7,774 nt of DNA from a bacterium (GCA_024231375.1 JAAEQP010000214.1:1-7774), one strand, 5' to 3'; positions 1-6,977 are shown, counted from the stretch's first letter. Numbers and translations are program-made. The notes: a model not told the origin generated them from the sequence alone.

Positions 1-1
1 G

Positions 2-925
2 GTGTCGCTGCTCCCGTGGCACGGGTCGCGCTATTCCTTCGCCGGGAAGACCGGCTACGCCATCCACACCTTCGACATCGACGCGCCGGGGACCTACGTG
101 CTGTCGGCCGGAGTGCCCGTGAAGCCGGGACAGACCGAAGTGGTGCTATCGCTGAAACGCGGGTTTGGCGCGCGTATGCTGGTGGTTATTCTGGTCCCAC
201 TTGGCGTCGTCTTCGCGGGAGTCGCCGTTATGCTCGCAGTGCTGGGCCTGTTCCCAGGCAGGGGTCGCGCGAACGGACACGGCTTGGTCGAGACAAACGG
301 CGATGGCGTGCTGCTGGACACGAGCCGGGGTTTCTTCGAAGGCTCGTGGCGAATGCCTCTGGCTTACGAGGGCTCGCTATGCGACCGCTACTTCGGCGGA
401 CGTGTGGGAGGCCGGATTCAGTGCAACGCGCGGCTCACGTTGACCGAGGATGCGATTCACATCGTGCCGTGGTTCGGCGATCCCGTGACCATTCCACTGG
501 ATCGCGTCTACGACACGTATCCGTGCAGCACCACGGGCGGCAAGATATGGGCTAGGGACCGGGTGCTCAAGATTGTGTGGCAGTCCGATGAAGGCGTGGC
601 CGCTACGGGAGTTGTGACCATGCTGGGTGCGGGAACCAACGCACGCGATTGGTCCGACGCTATCGCGCCGCTGTTGTCCGGACTGCCCGCTCCGGATGCC
701 GACGCCGTGGAGTCGGTGCGCCGCGTGAACCGGCGTGTGACACGGATCTTCTGGGGGGTCGCGCTGTCGCCGGTGCTCTTGGAAGTCGCCGCGTTCGCGG
801 GATGGGTGCCCATTTCCATGGGACTCCTGACGAACGCGTTCCTCCCGTCTTTTCTGATCGCCGCTCTGGTGGCACGCGCCTACTACCGGCGGCACGCGCG
901 TGCCGTCGACACGATCAGGGGTTGA
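2..925 (+). CDS. Membrane protein with cytoplasmic PH-like domain (5' partial)
   Basis: I do not recognise the family. The frame is open to the left edge, so the true start is probably upstream; the GTG at position 2 is only the first visible start codon. In the visible 307 residues, about 10-52 form a beta-rich segment (containing YAIHTFDIDAPGTYVLSAG) that looks like an extracytoplasmic sandwich fold. A membrane helix follows at about 58-84. Residues about 140-226 alternate short strands and end in a helix, as in bacterial PH/GRAM-like domains. Two more helices lie at about 248-268 and 273-294. Basic clusters before helix 2 (RRVNRRVTR) and after helix 3 (YYRRHAR) put the PH-like domain and C-terminus in the cytoplasm. 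The next gene, a sensor kinase, starts 15 bases later on the same strand, so the two are probably cotranscribed. Role inferred: accessory or target of that two-component system. The coding call is firm; the function is not. Confidence 0.8.
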   Translation: MSLLPWHGSRYSFAGKTGYAIHTFDIDAPGTYVLSAGVPVKPGQTEVVLSLKRGFGARMLVVILVPLGVVFAGVAVMLAVLGLFPGRGRANGHGLVETNGDGVLLDTSRGFFEGSWRMPLAYEGSLCDRYFGGRVGGRIQCNARLTLTEDAIHIVPWFGDPVTIPLDRVYDTYPCSTTGGKIWARDRVLKIVWQSDEGVAATGVVTMLGAGTNARDWSDAIAPLLSGLPAPDADAVESVRRVNRRVTRIFWGVALSPVLLEVAAFAGWVPISMGLLTNAFLPSFLIAALVARAYYRRHARAVDTIRG

Positions 926-940
926 CCGAAGGGATCGAAA

Positions 941-2911
941 ATGCATCGCATCACAAGACAGATGACCGCGCCGTGGACCGTGCTGGCCCTGATGTTGGTG
1001 TCTATCGTGGCGCCCACGGCAGGCGTACTGTGGTTCATGCTGCGCGCGGTGGACAATGAACGGTTGGCCGTGCGCCAACGCCTGATGGACGTCTACGGAG
1101 TCCAGGCGCGTGAAGGTGCGCAGGCTTTCGAAACGGACATGCGGGAGCGATTCGACGCAGCGCCGGTCGATCTTCCTGCTGCTAGCTTGTTCCGCGAGTG
1201 GGTCGTTGCGGGGGTGTGCGGTGCCTGCGTTGTGATCGATGCCGACGGACGCGTGGTGTACCCGTCGGGTCCACCGATGGATCGGACCGATCAGTCGGAT
1301 CCGTCCGATATAGCCATGGCCGAGGCACGGGACCTGGAATTCGTCCGGAACGACCCAGAGGGCGCGGCCGAACGCTATGCCGAGATCGCCTCGAATGCGC
1401 GCGAGCCGGGCAGGCGCGCGAACGCGCTGGTGTCGGAGGCGCGGTGTCTGGCGAAGTCGGGTGACGGCGACGGTGCGGTCGACGTCTATCTGCGCGTCGG
1501 CGAAGATAAGGGACTGCGGAATGCATGTAGCGCCGAAGGCCGCCTCGTGGCGCCCGATGCGCTGCTTCGCGCCCTGGAACTGATGGACTCTACAGACGAT
1601 CCGCGCCACGCCGATACCCTCGAACGCTTCTGCGATCGAGTGCTCGACTACAGCGGTCCCGGCATGCCATCGCGACAGCGCCGGTTTCTGCTTTCGCGCC
1701 TCTGGGGGATTGACACGAAGGCGTTGTCGGCGGACCGGCGCGACGGGACGGTGCGTCTGAGGGAGGCAGAGGAACTTGCTGCGGAGTACCTGGACGCAGG
1801 CATCAGCCACGCCGAAAGTTCAGGCCTCATGCCGTTCGGTATCCCGGATGCGTACCATGTGCGCCGTTCGGCTCCGGAGGGCGGAGCGGTCATCGCTCTG
1901 GTTAAGGGAACATCGTTGGTGGCTGACGCACAGCGATGCTTGTCCGCGGAGCTGAGCGACGGCGTAGCGGCCGCCCTGCTTTCTCCGGGGCAGCAACCGG
2001 CGAGTGAATCCGTCGTTGCGCGCCTCCCCGTCGGCGACTTGCTGCCCGACTGGGAGTTGGTCTTGTCGTTGGAGGGGGAGGACCCCTTCCGCGTGGCCGC
2101 CGACCGGAGAGTGACAGCCTACGTCTGGACCGGTGTGCTTTTCATAGCGGCCGTCGCAGTTCTGGCCGCGTTGGTCGTGCGCCGTGTGCTGAAGGACATG
2201 GCCTCGGCGCGTCTCAAAAACGAACTCATCGCAACCGTGACTCACGAGTTGAAAACACCGCTCGCCTCCATGCGGGTTCTGGTGGACACACTGATGGACG
2301 GGCGGTGCGCGGGGCCGGACCAGGAACGCGAGTACCTCGCCCTCATAGCCCGGGAGAACGCGCGGCTCAGCCACCTCATCGACAACTTCCTGGCCTTCTC
2401 GCGGATGGAGCGCAACAAACGGACCTTTGACCGCGCGCCATTGGACCCTGCCGTGGTTGCTTCGGAAGCCGCCGATGCCGTGGGCGAGCGGTTCGAGTCC
2501 CCACGCTGTTCATTCGAGATGGAGGTGGCTGACGACTTGCCGTGCGTCATGGGCGACCGCGACGCGCTGGTCAGTGTGTTGCTCAACCTGCTGGACAACG
2601 CCTACAAATACACCGACCGCGACAAGGACATCCGGCTGCGCGCCTATGCATCCGGCGGCATGGTATGCTTCGACGTGACGGACAACGGTATCGGACTGAC
2701 GCGTCGGGCTGCCCGGAAGGTGTTCGACCGCTTCTATCAGGTGGACCAGACCTTGTCACGCCGCGCGGGCGGGTGCGGACTGGGGCTCAGCATCGTTCAG
2801 TTCATCGTGTCGGCACACGGCGGGAGTGTGGACGTGACGAGCACGCATGGAGAAGGCAGCGTATTCACAGTTCGCCTACCCGCGGCCAACGGCAATGACG
2901 AGACTCTCTGA
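941..2911 (+). CDS. Sensor histidine kinase with large extracytoplasmic helical sensor
   Basis: This inner-membrane kinase autophosphorylates on histidine and passes the phosphate to the response regulator encoded next. A first membrane helix spans residues about 10-33 and a second about 394-414; roughly 360 extracytoplasmic residues lie between them. That sensor has a CxxC pair (C93, C96), a PAS/Cache-like strand (VIDADGRVVYPS, from 98), and a TPR-like helical stretch from about 138 (DPEGAAERYAEIA). A strand-rich part just before helix 2 contains LLPDWELVLSL. No HAMP domain is evident; a short coil leads straight to the H box HELKTP with phosphoacceptor H435. The ATPase domain has the N box (N553 in LLDNAYKYTD), G1 (DNGIG, 581-585), F box (FDRFY, 595-599) and G2 (GGCGLGL, 610-616, with Cys where Thr is common). 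All catalytic boxes are intact. The start is ATG with AAGGGA about six bases upstream. The stop overlaps the regulator's start. The ligand cannot be told from the sequence. Confidence 0.96.
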   Translation: MHRITRQMTAPWTVLALMLVSIVAPTAGVLWFMLRAVDNERLAVRQRLMDVYGVQAREGAQAFETDMRERFDAAPVDLPAASLFREWVVAGVCGACVVIDADGRVVYPSGPPMDRTDQSDPSDIAMAEARDLEFVRNDPEGAAERYAEIASNAREPGRRANALVSEARCLAKSGDGDGAVDVYLRVGEDKGLRNACSAEGRLVAPDALLRALELMDSTDDPRHADTLERFCDRVLDYSGPGMPSRQRRFLLSRLWGIDTKALSADRRDGTVRLREAEELAAEYLDAGISHAESSGLMPFGIPDAYHVRRSAPEGGAVIALVKGTSLVADAQRCLSAELSDGVAAALLSPGQQPASESVVARLPVGDLLPDWELVLSLEGEDPFRVAADRRVTAYVWTGVLFIAAVAVLAALVVRRVLKDMASARLKNELIATVTHELKTPLASMRVLVDTLMDGRCAGPDQEREYLALIARENARLSHLIDNFLAFSRMERNKRTFDRAPLDPAVVASEAADAVGERFESPRCSFEMEVADDLPCVMGDRDALVSVLLNLLDNAYKYTDRDKDIRLRAYASGGMVCFDVTDNGIGLTRRAARKVFDRFYQVDQTLSRRAGGCGLGLSIVQFIVSAHGGSVDVTSTHGEGSVFTVRLPAANGNDETL

Positions 2912-3609
2912 TGGCAGGTGAAACCATCCTTATCGTGGAAGACGACCCGGCCATGCGGCGCGGGTTGAAGGATAACTTCGCCTACGAAGGCTACACGGTC
3001 GAAACCGCGGAAGACGGCGAGGAAGGGCTCGATACGGCGCTCCGTATCCGGCCCGACCTCATCCTCCTCGACATCATGCTTCCCGGCATGAACGGCTATG
3101 AGGTGTGTCAACACCTGCGCGACGCGGATGTCGACGTGCCCATTATCATGCTCACCGCCAAAGGGCAGGAGTCGGACATCTGCCTGGGCCTCAACCTGGG
3201 CGCCGACGATTACGTGACCAAGCCGTTCAGCATCCGCGAACTATTGGCTCGGGTGGCCGCGTTCCTGCGCCGACGGGGCGCCACCGAGGATGAGGCGTTT
3301 CGCTTCGGGCAGTTCGAATTGTCCCTGTCAGCACACAAGCTGTGGCGGGAAGGTCAGGAGATCGCCTTGACGCCCAAAGAGTTCGCCGTACTGGCGCTGT
3401 TAGTCCAACGGGCCGGCCGGGCGCTCACCCGCGACGAAATCCTGCGCGTGGTGTGGGGGCATGGCGTGTTCGTGACGACCCGTAGCGTCGACCGTTGCAT
3501 CACCACCTTGCGCACCAAGATCGAGTCCAACCCACGCACGCCGCGGCACATTCAGACCGTCCGCGAGATCGGCTATCGGTTCGAGGCCGACGACGGATGT
3601 CTGCCCTGA
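2911..3609 (+). CDS. OmpR/PhoB-family response regulator
   Basis: This is a cytoplasmic DNA-binding response regulator of 232 residues, normal for the OmpR/PhoB family. The receiver domain (about 5-118) has the acidic pair D11/D12, phosphoacceptor D54 (LLDIMLPGMNG), switch residue T82 (MLTAKG) and K104 (VTKPF), so it should be phosphorylatable. The winged-helix domain (about 130-228) contains the family signatures LTPKEFAVLALL, the SVDRCITTLRTKIE recognition-helix region and the terminal IQTVREIGYRF hairpin. Its ATG shares one base with the kinase stop codon (TGATG). No clear ribosome binding site precedes it, so translational coupling to the kinase gene is likely. The 3' end overlaps the convergent hydrolase gene by 37 bp. 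Target genes are unknown. The adjacent upstream membrane protein or the convergent hydrolase could be among them, but that is only inference. Confidence 0.97.
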   Translation: MAGETILIVEDDPAMRRGLKDNFAYEGYTVETAEDGEEGLDTALRIRPDLILLDIMLPGMNGYEVCQHLRDADVDVPIIMLTAKGQESDICLGLNLGADDYVTKPFSIRELLARVAAFLRRRGATEDEAFRFGQFELSLSAHKLWREGQEIALTPKEFAVLALLVQRAGRALTRDEILRVVWGHGVFVTTRSVDRCITTLRTKIESNPRTPRHIQTVREIGYRFEADDGCLP

Positions 3610-6224
3610 ACCCAAGCAACCACTGCCGCGCACGCGACAAGTCCGGCCAGTAGGGAAAGCCATCCCTCATCTGCGCCAGAAGGCGTCACCGAAAGCCGGA
3701 CCGGCGTTTCGGGGTCGGGGGCGTTGAAGGTGATGAATAGCGGCTTGTCGGTTACGTCCACCACGGATTCGAGCAGATGGTCCTGGAAGCCGGACGCGAC
3801 GTCGTGCATGAGCGCGGGCGTATCGAGTGGCCCCAAGTCTATCGTGACACGCGCGCTCCCGTGCTGCCGCAACCCCGGCTCAAACCATAGGACCAATGCG
3901 GATTCGCCGTTGCCGCGCCGGTAGAGCGTGGTGCGGAGTTGCCGTGCCGTGACGCCTGCGGACACGTCCACCAGATCGCATCGAATGACGCTATTGTTGC
4001 AGTGTTCAGAGAACAACCGGTACGCGTAGGCGGCGGGCTTCCACTCTCCCTCATCTGTGACCAAGCCGAAGAAGTGTTCTGAATTCAGGGGGTCTTTCTG
4101 TGCCCTCTCAAGACTCGCGTCTCCGTGGCAATGCCAGAACAACTTGTCTATACCGAGGGACGTGGCGACCGTGTACGCCTTGATCAGATGTCCCGCACGG
4201 CGTCCGGCCGGTACGCACCAGGGATACACGCCACCGGTGGGCGCACCCAATTCGGTGATCCACACGGGACCGGGGTGACCGAACTTGGCGACGGCGTTTC
4301 TCACTCGTTTGAACTCGTTGTAGTACGCGCGGGCATCGGACACGTAGGTGTGCATGGCCGGGTGGTCCACGGGCTTCAATGCGCCGTACGCGTGCAGGCC
4401 TTCAATACCCTCGGAAGAGTACAGACCGAGCAGCGACGTCATGGCGGTGCCGATGATTCGAGTGTCGGGATAGGCCTCGCGTATCGCCTCGGCGGTCTGG
4501 CGCGCCACGGGATAGAAGTCGTCCATCGTACCGCTCCAGAACTGAGGAATGTCGGGTTCGTTCCAGATCTCCCAGGCGTACACGCGATTCCCGTACCGTC
4601 CAACCAGATGCAGTGCGTAGTCCACGAACAGAGGGATATCTTCCTCCGCGATATAGCCGGACCGTTGGGACCCCTCCGCCGATTGCTTCACATTGTTGTT
4701 GTCGAAACCGAGCACCACGACGACGTGCATGTCGTTCCTTTCGGCCACTTCGAGGAACTCGTCGAACGAGGAGAAATCCCAGGTGTCGGGATTTGGCTGC
4801 ACGTGTCCCCAGTACACAGGGATTCGGATCAGCCGTGCGCCCAGGTCATGAAGCGCTACGTATTCCTCGTCCGTGCGGGAGTAACCCGCGTGGCACAGTC
4901 CCGACGCACCGCCGACCGTAACGCGTTCAGGACGCCCCATCCTCACGGGCGGCCACATGGTGGCCGCCATGAGTGCGCCAATGGGTAGGGCGATCAAGAC
5001 CCATGTCGCGGGGTACATCCATCGGGCCAGGAATGGCGAGGCGGCCGTTGGCACACAGTCTTCGGCTGAACTTGCCCGCCGCCGCCACCGTCCCAGAACC
5101 GCGAAGCCAATGCACACGCCAAAGAGTGCCGCTGCCGCCACGGCCCCTCTGGACACCAGGGCCTGTACGGCGCCGACTCCCATCTGAAGCACGGTGATCA
5201 GGCCGTTCAACGTGAATCCGAAGAGGCCGAAGAGCCACGTGAGTGAAACACCCGCGACGAAGAAGGCGTAGACCAACGGGCCTTGCCGTCTGATGGCGAG
5301 GTACAGCGCAGGGAGGCTGTATCCGACGACGAGGGATATGGGCCAACGGACGGACTCGCTGGTGGCCATCACCACGATGACAACGATTGCATGCGTGACG
5401 AGATGGAATCGATAGCGATGGGCAAGCACAGCCATAGCCGCGCCTCCCAGGAACCAGGTGTTTGCGAACATGCTGACGAACTGGGAGTACTTCAGTTCCG
5501 CCGCGCCGGCCACGTCGCCCGCGAACACCAGACGCAGCACCACGGTGAACACGAGCACGGTCGGGACCAACCCTTCCACGAAGGCCGCCGCATTCGCGAG
5601 CGGCCCATCCTTGCCCCTCGTAGACGCTTCGCGGCAAGAGTCAGCGCGGCTGAGAGGCGCCATGACTGCGTGGAACACGATAGAGGCAGTCCAGAAGTAG
5701 GGCGCCCAAACCATGCCCGACGCCAACCACAGCATGCCGCCCCACAGAATCAGGCCAAAGATGACGGTCCAAAGCCAACGCGTCGGCGCGTCGGCTGCAA
5801 GGGCACGCATTCGCACATGCAAAGCCAGGTTGCTTAGCAGGGCGAATGTCATGGCCGCACTCCACAGGCACAGCGGCCACGTGAGCGGCACGGCTTGCGA
5901 GAAGGGGTCTCGAAGGGCGAAGTGGACCATGAGTAGCGTCATGAGTGCGGCCGACGTCAGGTGGAACAGCCACTCCGTCCTCACGAGCGCCGTGCGCACG
6001 CGCCGGAATTGCGCCGCCAGGGCCATGACCACGATCACCGCCAGAGGAACCGCCGCCACCAACGCGCTTGTTCGGTTCTCCGCGACGAACCGCGTGTTGG
6101 TGTACAGCACCCAAAACGCATGCAGAGGGATGAGAACAAAGGCCTCTCCCCAACTCATGGCGTGCGCCATGGTCCGAGACGATTGGGGGTCGGTCCAATC
6201 CGAACAAGAACTTCGCAAACTCAC
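3573..6224 (-). CDS. Polytopic membrane protein fused to clan GH-A glycoside hydrolase (PslG/GH39-like)
   Basis: The 883-residue protein starts at GTG 6224, preceded by a strong AGAGGAG site. Residues about 24-425 form 12-14 hydrophobic helices of unrecognised family. Residues about 440-742 look like a TIM-barrel glycosidase. The strand-end motifs run in order: IRIPVYW, HVVVVLGF, YAWEIWNEPD, RIIGTAM, MHTYVSD, VWITELGAP and LFWHCHGD. E556 in WNEP is the expected acid/base and E658 in ITELG the nucleophile. A beta-rich domain (about 745-848) and a final helix (about 855-871) with a basic tail follow. Basic residues before the last N-terminal helix (GRWRRR) and after the C-terminal helix place the catalytic domain outside the membrane, tethered at both ends. 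It probably cleaves an extracellular or periplasmic polysaccharide; the layout recalls PslG-type exopolysaccharide hydrolases, but the substrate and GH family number are inferred. The gene stands alone, convergent with the response regulator. The hydrolase call is strong; the membrane domain's job is unknown. Confidence 0.9.
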   Translation of the reverse strand: MSLRSSCSDWTDPQSSRTMAHAMSWGEAFVLIPLHAFWVLYTNTRFVAENRTSALVAAVPLAVIVVMALAAQFRRVRTALVRTEWLFHLTSAALMTLLMVHFALRDPFSQAVPLTWPLCLWSAAMTFALLSNLALHVRMRALAADAPTRWLWTVIFGLILWGGMLWLASGMVWAPYFWTASIVFHAVMAPLSRADSCREASTRGKDGPLANAAAFVEGLVPTVLVFTVVLRLVFAGDVAGAAELKYSQFVSMFANTWFLGGAAMAVLAHRYRFHLVTHAIVVIVVMATSESVRWPISLVVGYSLPALYLAIRRQGPLVYAFFVAGVSLTWLFGLFGFTLNGLITVLQMGVGAVQALVSRGAVAAAALFGVCIGFAVLGRWRRRASSAEDCVPTAASPFLARWMYPATWVLIALPIGALMAATMWPPVRMGRPERVTVGGASGLCHAGYSRTDEEYVALHDLGARLIRIPVYWGHVQPNPDTWDFSSFDEFLEVAERNDMHVVVVLGFDNNNVKQSAEGSQRSGYIAEEDIPLFVDYALHLVGRYGNRVYAWEIWNEPDIPQFWSGTMDDFYPVARQTAEAIREAYPDTRIIGTAMTSLLGLYSSEGIEGLHAYGALKPVDHPAMHTYVSDARAYYNEFKRVRNAVAKFGHPGPVWITELGAPTGGVYPWCVPAGRRAGHLIKAYTVATSLGIDKLFWHCHGDASLERAQKDPLNSEHFFGLVTDEGEWKPAAYAYRLFSEHCNNSVIRCDLVDVSAGVTARQLRTTLYRRGNGESALVLWFEPGLRQHGSARVTIDLGPLDTPALMHDVASGFQDHLLESVVDVTDKPLFITFNAPDPETPVRLSVTPSGADEGWLSLLAGLVACAAVVAWVQGRHPSSASNR
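3689..3712. other. Perfect-arm palindrome inside the 3' end of the hydrolase gene
   Basis: CCGAAA-GCCGG, a single A, then CCGGC-G-TTTCGG forms a 24-base palindrome with one bulged G. It lies about 80 bases past the response regulator stop and within the hydrolase coding sequence. No T-run follows on either strand, so it is not a standard intrinsic terminator. It could still slow or end transcription where the two convergent units meet. Confidence 0.35.
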
Positions 6225-6230
6225 GGCTGT

Positions 6231-6237
6231 CTCCTCT
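6231..6237 (-). promoter_or_regulatory. Ribosome binding site setting a GTG start for the hydrolase gene
   Basis: On the minus strand AGAGGAG is followed by six bases (ACAGCC) and GTG at 6224. The in-frame ATG at 6284 has no such site. The internal ATGs at 6170 and 6158 have only weak upstream sequence. The GTG is therefore the best start. Confidence 0.75.
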
Positions 6238-6453
6238 GCGGTACAACTGGCCCGGGCTGAGACGCAACATCCCCCCAGTGGCATGACCGGCGGGGTTCAG
6301 TGGGAGCGTCGCCACGGCATGCCCAACATCACGGGCAAGCGTCCCGCCATCCTACGGACACAGCCCTGTGCCTTCAAGGCCGACCGCGCGATTGGCTATC
6401 GGCTTGAAGCTGGAGACGAATGACAGCCTTCCCCTTCGCCCCTGTGCGCGGGA

Positions 6454-6516
6454 GCGGAAAACCCGGGTCTGTACCAAGCGAGCGCAGCGAGTCGGGACTG
6501 TCCCAGGCGTTTTCGC
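6454..6516. repeat. 63-bp imperfect inverted repeat (REP-like)
   Basis: The left arm (6454-6475, beginning GCGGAAAACCCGGGTCTGTA) pairs imperfectly with the right arm (about 6495-6516, ending GGCGTTTTCGC). The right arm contains GGGAC-T-GTCCC (6494-6504), itself a palindrome. The loop is AAGCGAGCGCAGCGAGTC-like, of a kind often seen in dispersed intergenic repeats. There is no coding capacity. Confidence 0.5.
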
Positions 6517-6621
6517 GGCCTTGTCGTGCCTGCAGACCTTCGTACGGAAACAGTGATTGGAGAGGTACGGCCGTGCGCCTTCCCCTGCGACCAGACCGCG
6601 TCAACTGGATTTCTGGTATAG

Positions 6622-6630
6622 TGCTATGAT
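6622..6630 (+). promoter_or_regulatory. Candidate extended -10 promoter element
   Basis: TGCTATGAT matches the extended -10 form TGnTATAAT with one mismatch, in a locally AT-richer patch. No good -35 hexamer sits 16-18 bases upstream, which extended -10 promoters tolerate. It would give a leader of roughly 340 bases running through the 6751-6920 repeat before the gene at 6978. Confidence 0.3.
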
Positions 6631-6750
6631 ACAGACTAGCGTACCCCAGCCGTCAGACAGATGAATCCGCGCGGGGATGACGGCGCGGGCGTGGGACTAT
6701 CCGTGGTCGAGCGCTTCGGCGCGGAAGGGGGACGATGGCTAAAACTGGTT

Positions 6751-6920
6751 ACTGTGGAGCCGTTGAAAAAGTCACATGTCCACCAGAACAGAAGCGACAA
6801 ACGGGGACTGCCAAGGTCTTGCGTCCCATTATTGCGCTTCTTAGGACAACAATGGGTGGCTGTCCCCCGCTTATCGCGGGCTACGCGCCAGACCCGAGAC
6901 CTTTTCAACAGGCCCACTGT
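6751..6920. repeat. 170-bp nested inverted-repeat element (MITE- or REP-cluster-like)
   Basis: The outer arms are 6751-6773 (core GTTGAAAAAGTC) and 6898-6920 (core GACCTTTTCAAC), matching over most of 23 bases. Inside is a second hairpin. CGGGGACTGCCA (6802-6813) and CCCATTATTG (6825-6834) pair with CAACAATGGG (6847-6856) and TGGCTGTCCCCCG (6857-6869), leaving an 11-base bulge at 6814-6824. A third small stem, CCCGC-TTATC-GCGGG, lies at about 6867-6880. No transposase is encoded, so it would be non-autonomous if mobile. No clear target-site duplication is visible. Confidence 0.6.
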
Positions 6921-6922
6921 CC

Positions 6923-6942
6923 CCATTTGTTTCCATTTGTTC
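6923..6942 (+). repeat. Two-copy 10-bp tandem repeat
   Basis: CCATTTGTTT is followed directly by CCATTTGTTC (9 of 10 identical). It abuts a CACTGTCCCC motif at the right end of the inverted-repeat element and lies 25 bases before the ribosome binding site of the last gene. Confidence 0.6.
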
Positions 6943-6966
6943 CTTTGCAGGGAATGTGTCGTGCGA

Positions 6967-6973
6967 GGGGAGG
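6967..6973 (+). promoter_or_regulatory. Ribosome binding site of the gene starting at 6978
   Basis: GGGGAGG followed by ATAC and ATG is a near-ideal Shine-Dalgarno site with normal spacing. It fixes the start of the last gene, which is otherwise judged only from its open frame. Confidence 0.8.
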
Positions 6974-6977
6974 ATAC

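Larger units (their letters stand above)
6225..6977. other. Gene-free divergent intergenic region with structured repeats
   Basis: No frame here looks like a real protein. The stretch from about 6285 to 6450 shows nothing I can identify and no convincing promoter for the minus-strand hydrolase gene. From 6454 to 6942 it carries two inverted-repeat elements, a candidate promoter and a short tandem repeat, each listed separately. A plus-strand open frame at 6661-6981 runs through the second element and appears to be repeat-derived. Confidence 0.7.

Noticed and set aside
377..1810. Minus-strand open frame of 477 codons
   Set aside because: It lies antisense to the membrane protein and the kinase, both well supported. 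The protein is rich in Arg, His and Pro with no domain, typical of a shadow frame in GC-rich DNA.
3689..3712. Intrinsic terminator for the response regulator operon
   Set aside because: The hairpin is good but no T-run follows on either strand, so it is listed only as a palindrome.
4125..4988. Plus-strand open frame of 287 codons
   Set aside because: It is antisense to the catalytic domain of the hydrolase gene and has low-complexity His/Arg/Gly-rich composition and no recognisable motif.
5641..6315. Minus-strand open frame of 224 codons over the hydrolase N-terminus
   Set aside because: It is in another frame of the same strand and lacks the membrane helices seen in the true frame. Its composition is that of a shadow, despite a G-rich run before one internal ATG.
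6596..6604. Minus-strand TTGACG as a -35 box for the hydrolase gene
   Set aside because: No -10-like hexamer lies at a suitable distance, and it is over 370 bases from the start codon.
6420..6629. Small open frames on both strands around the first inverted repeat
   Set aside because: They have no start signals and no protein features, and they overlap a palindromic repeat.
6867..6880. tRNA or small structured RNA gene in the intergenic gap
   Set aside because: The stems do not form a cloverleaf and no conserved T-loop or acceptor pairing is present. They fit the inverted-repeat element better.
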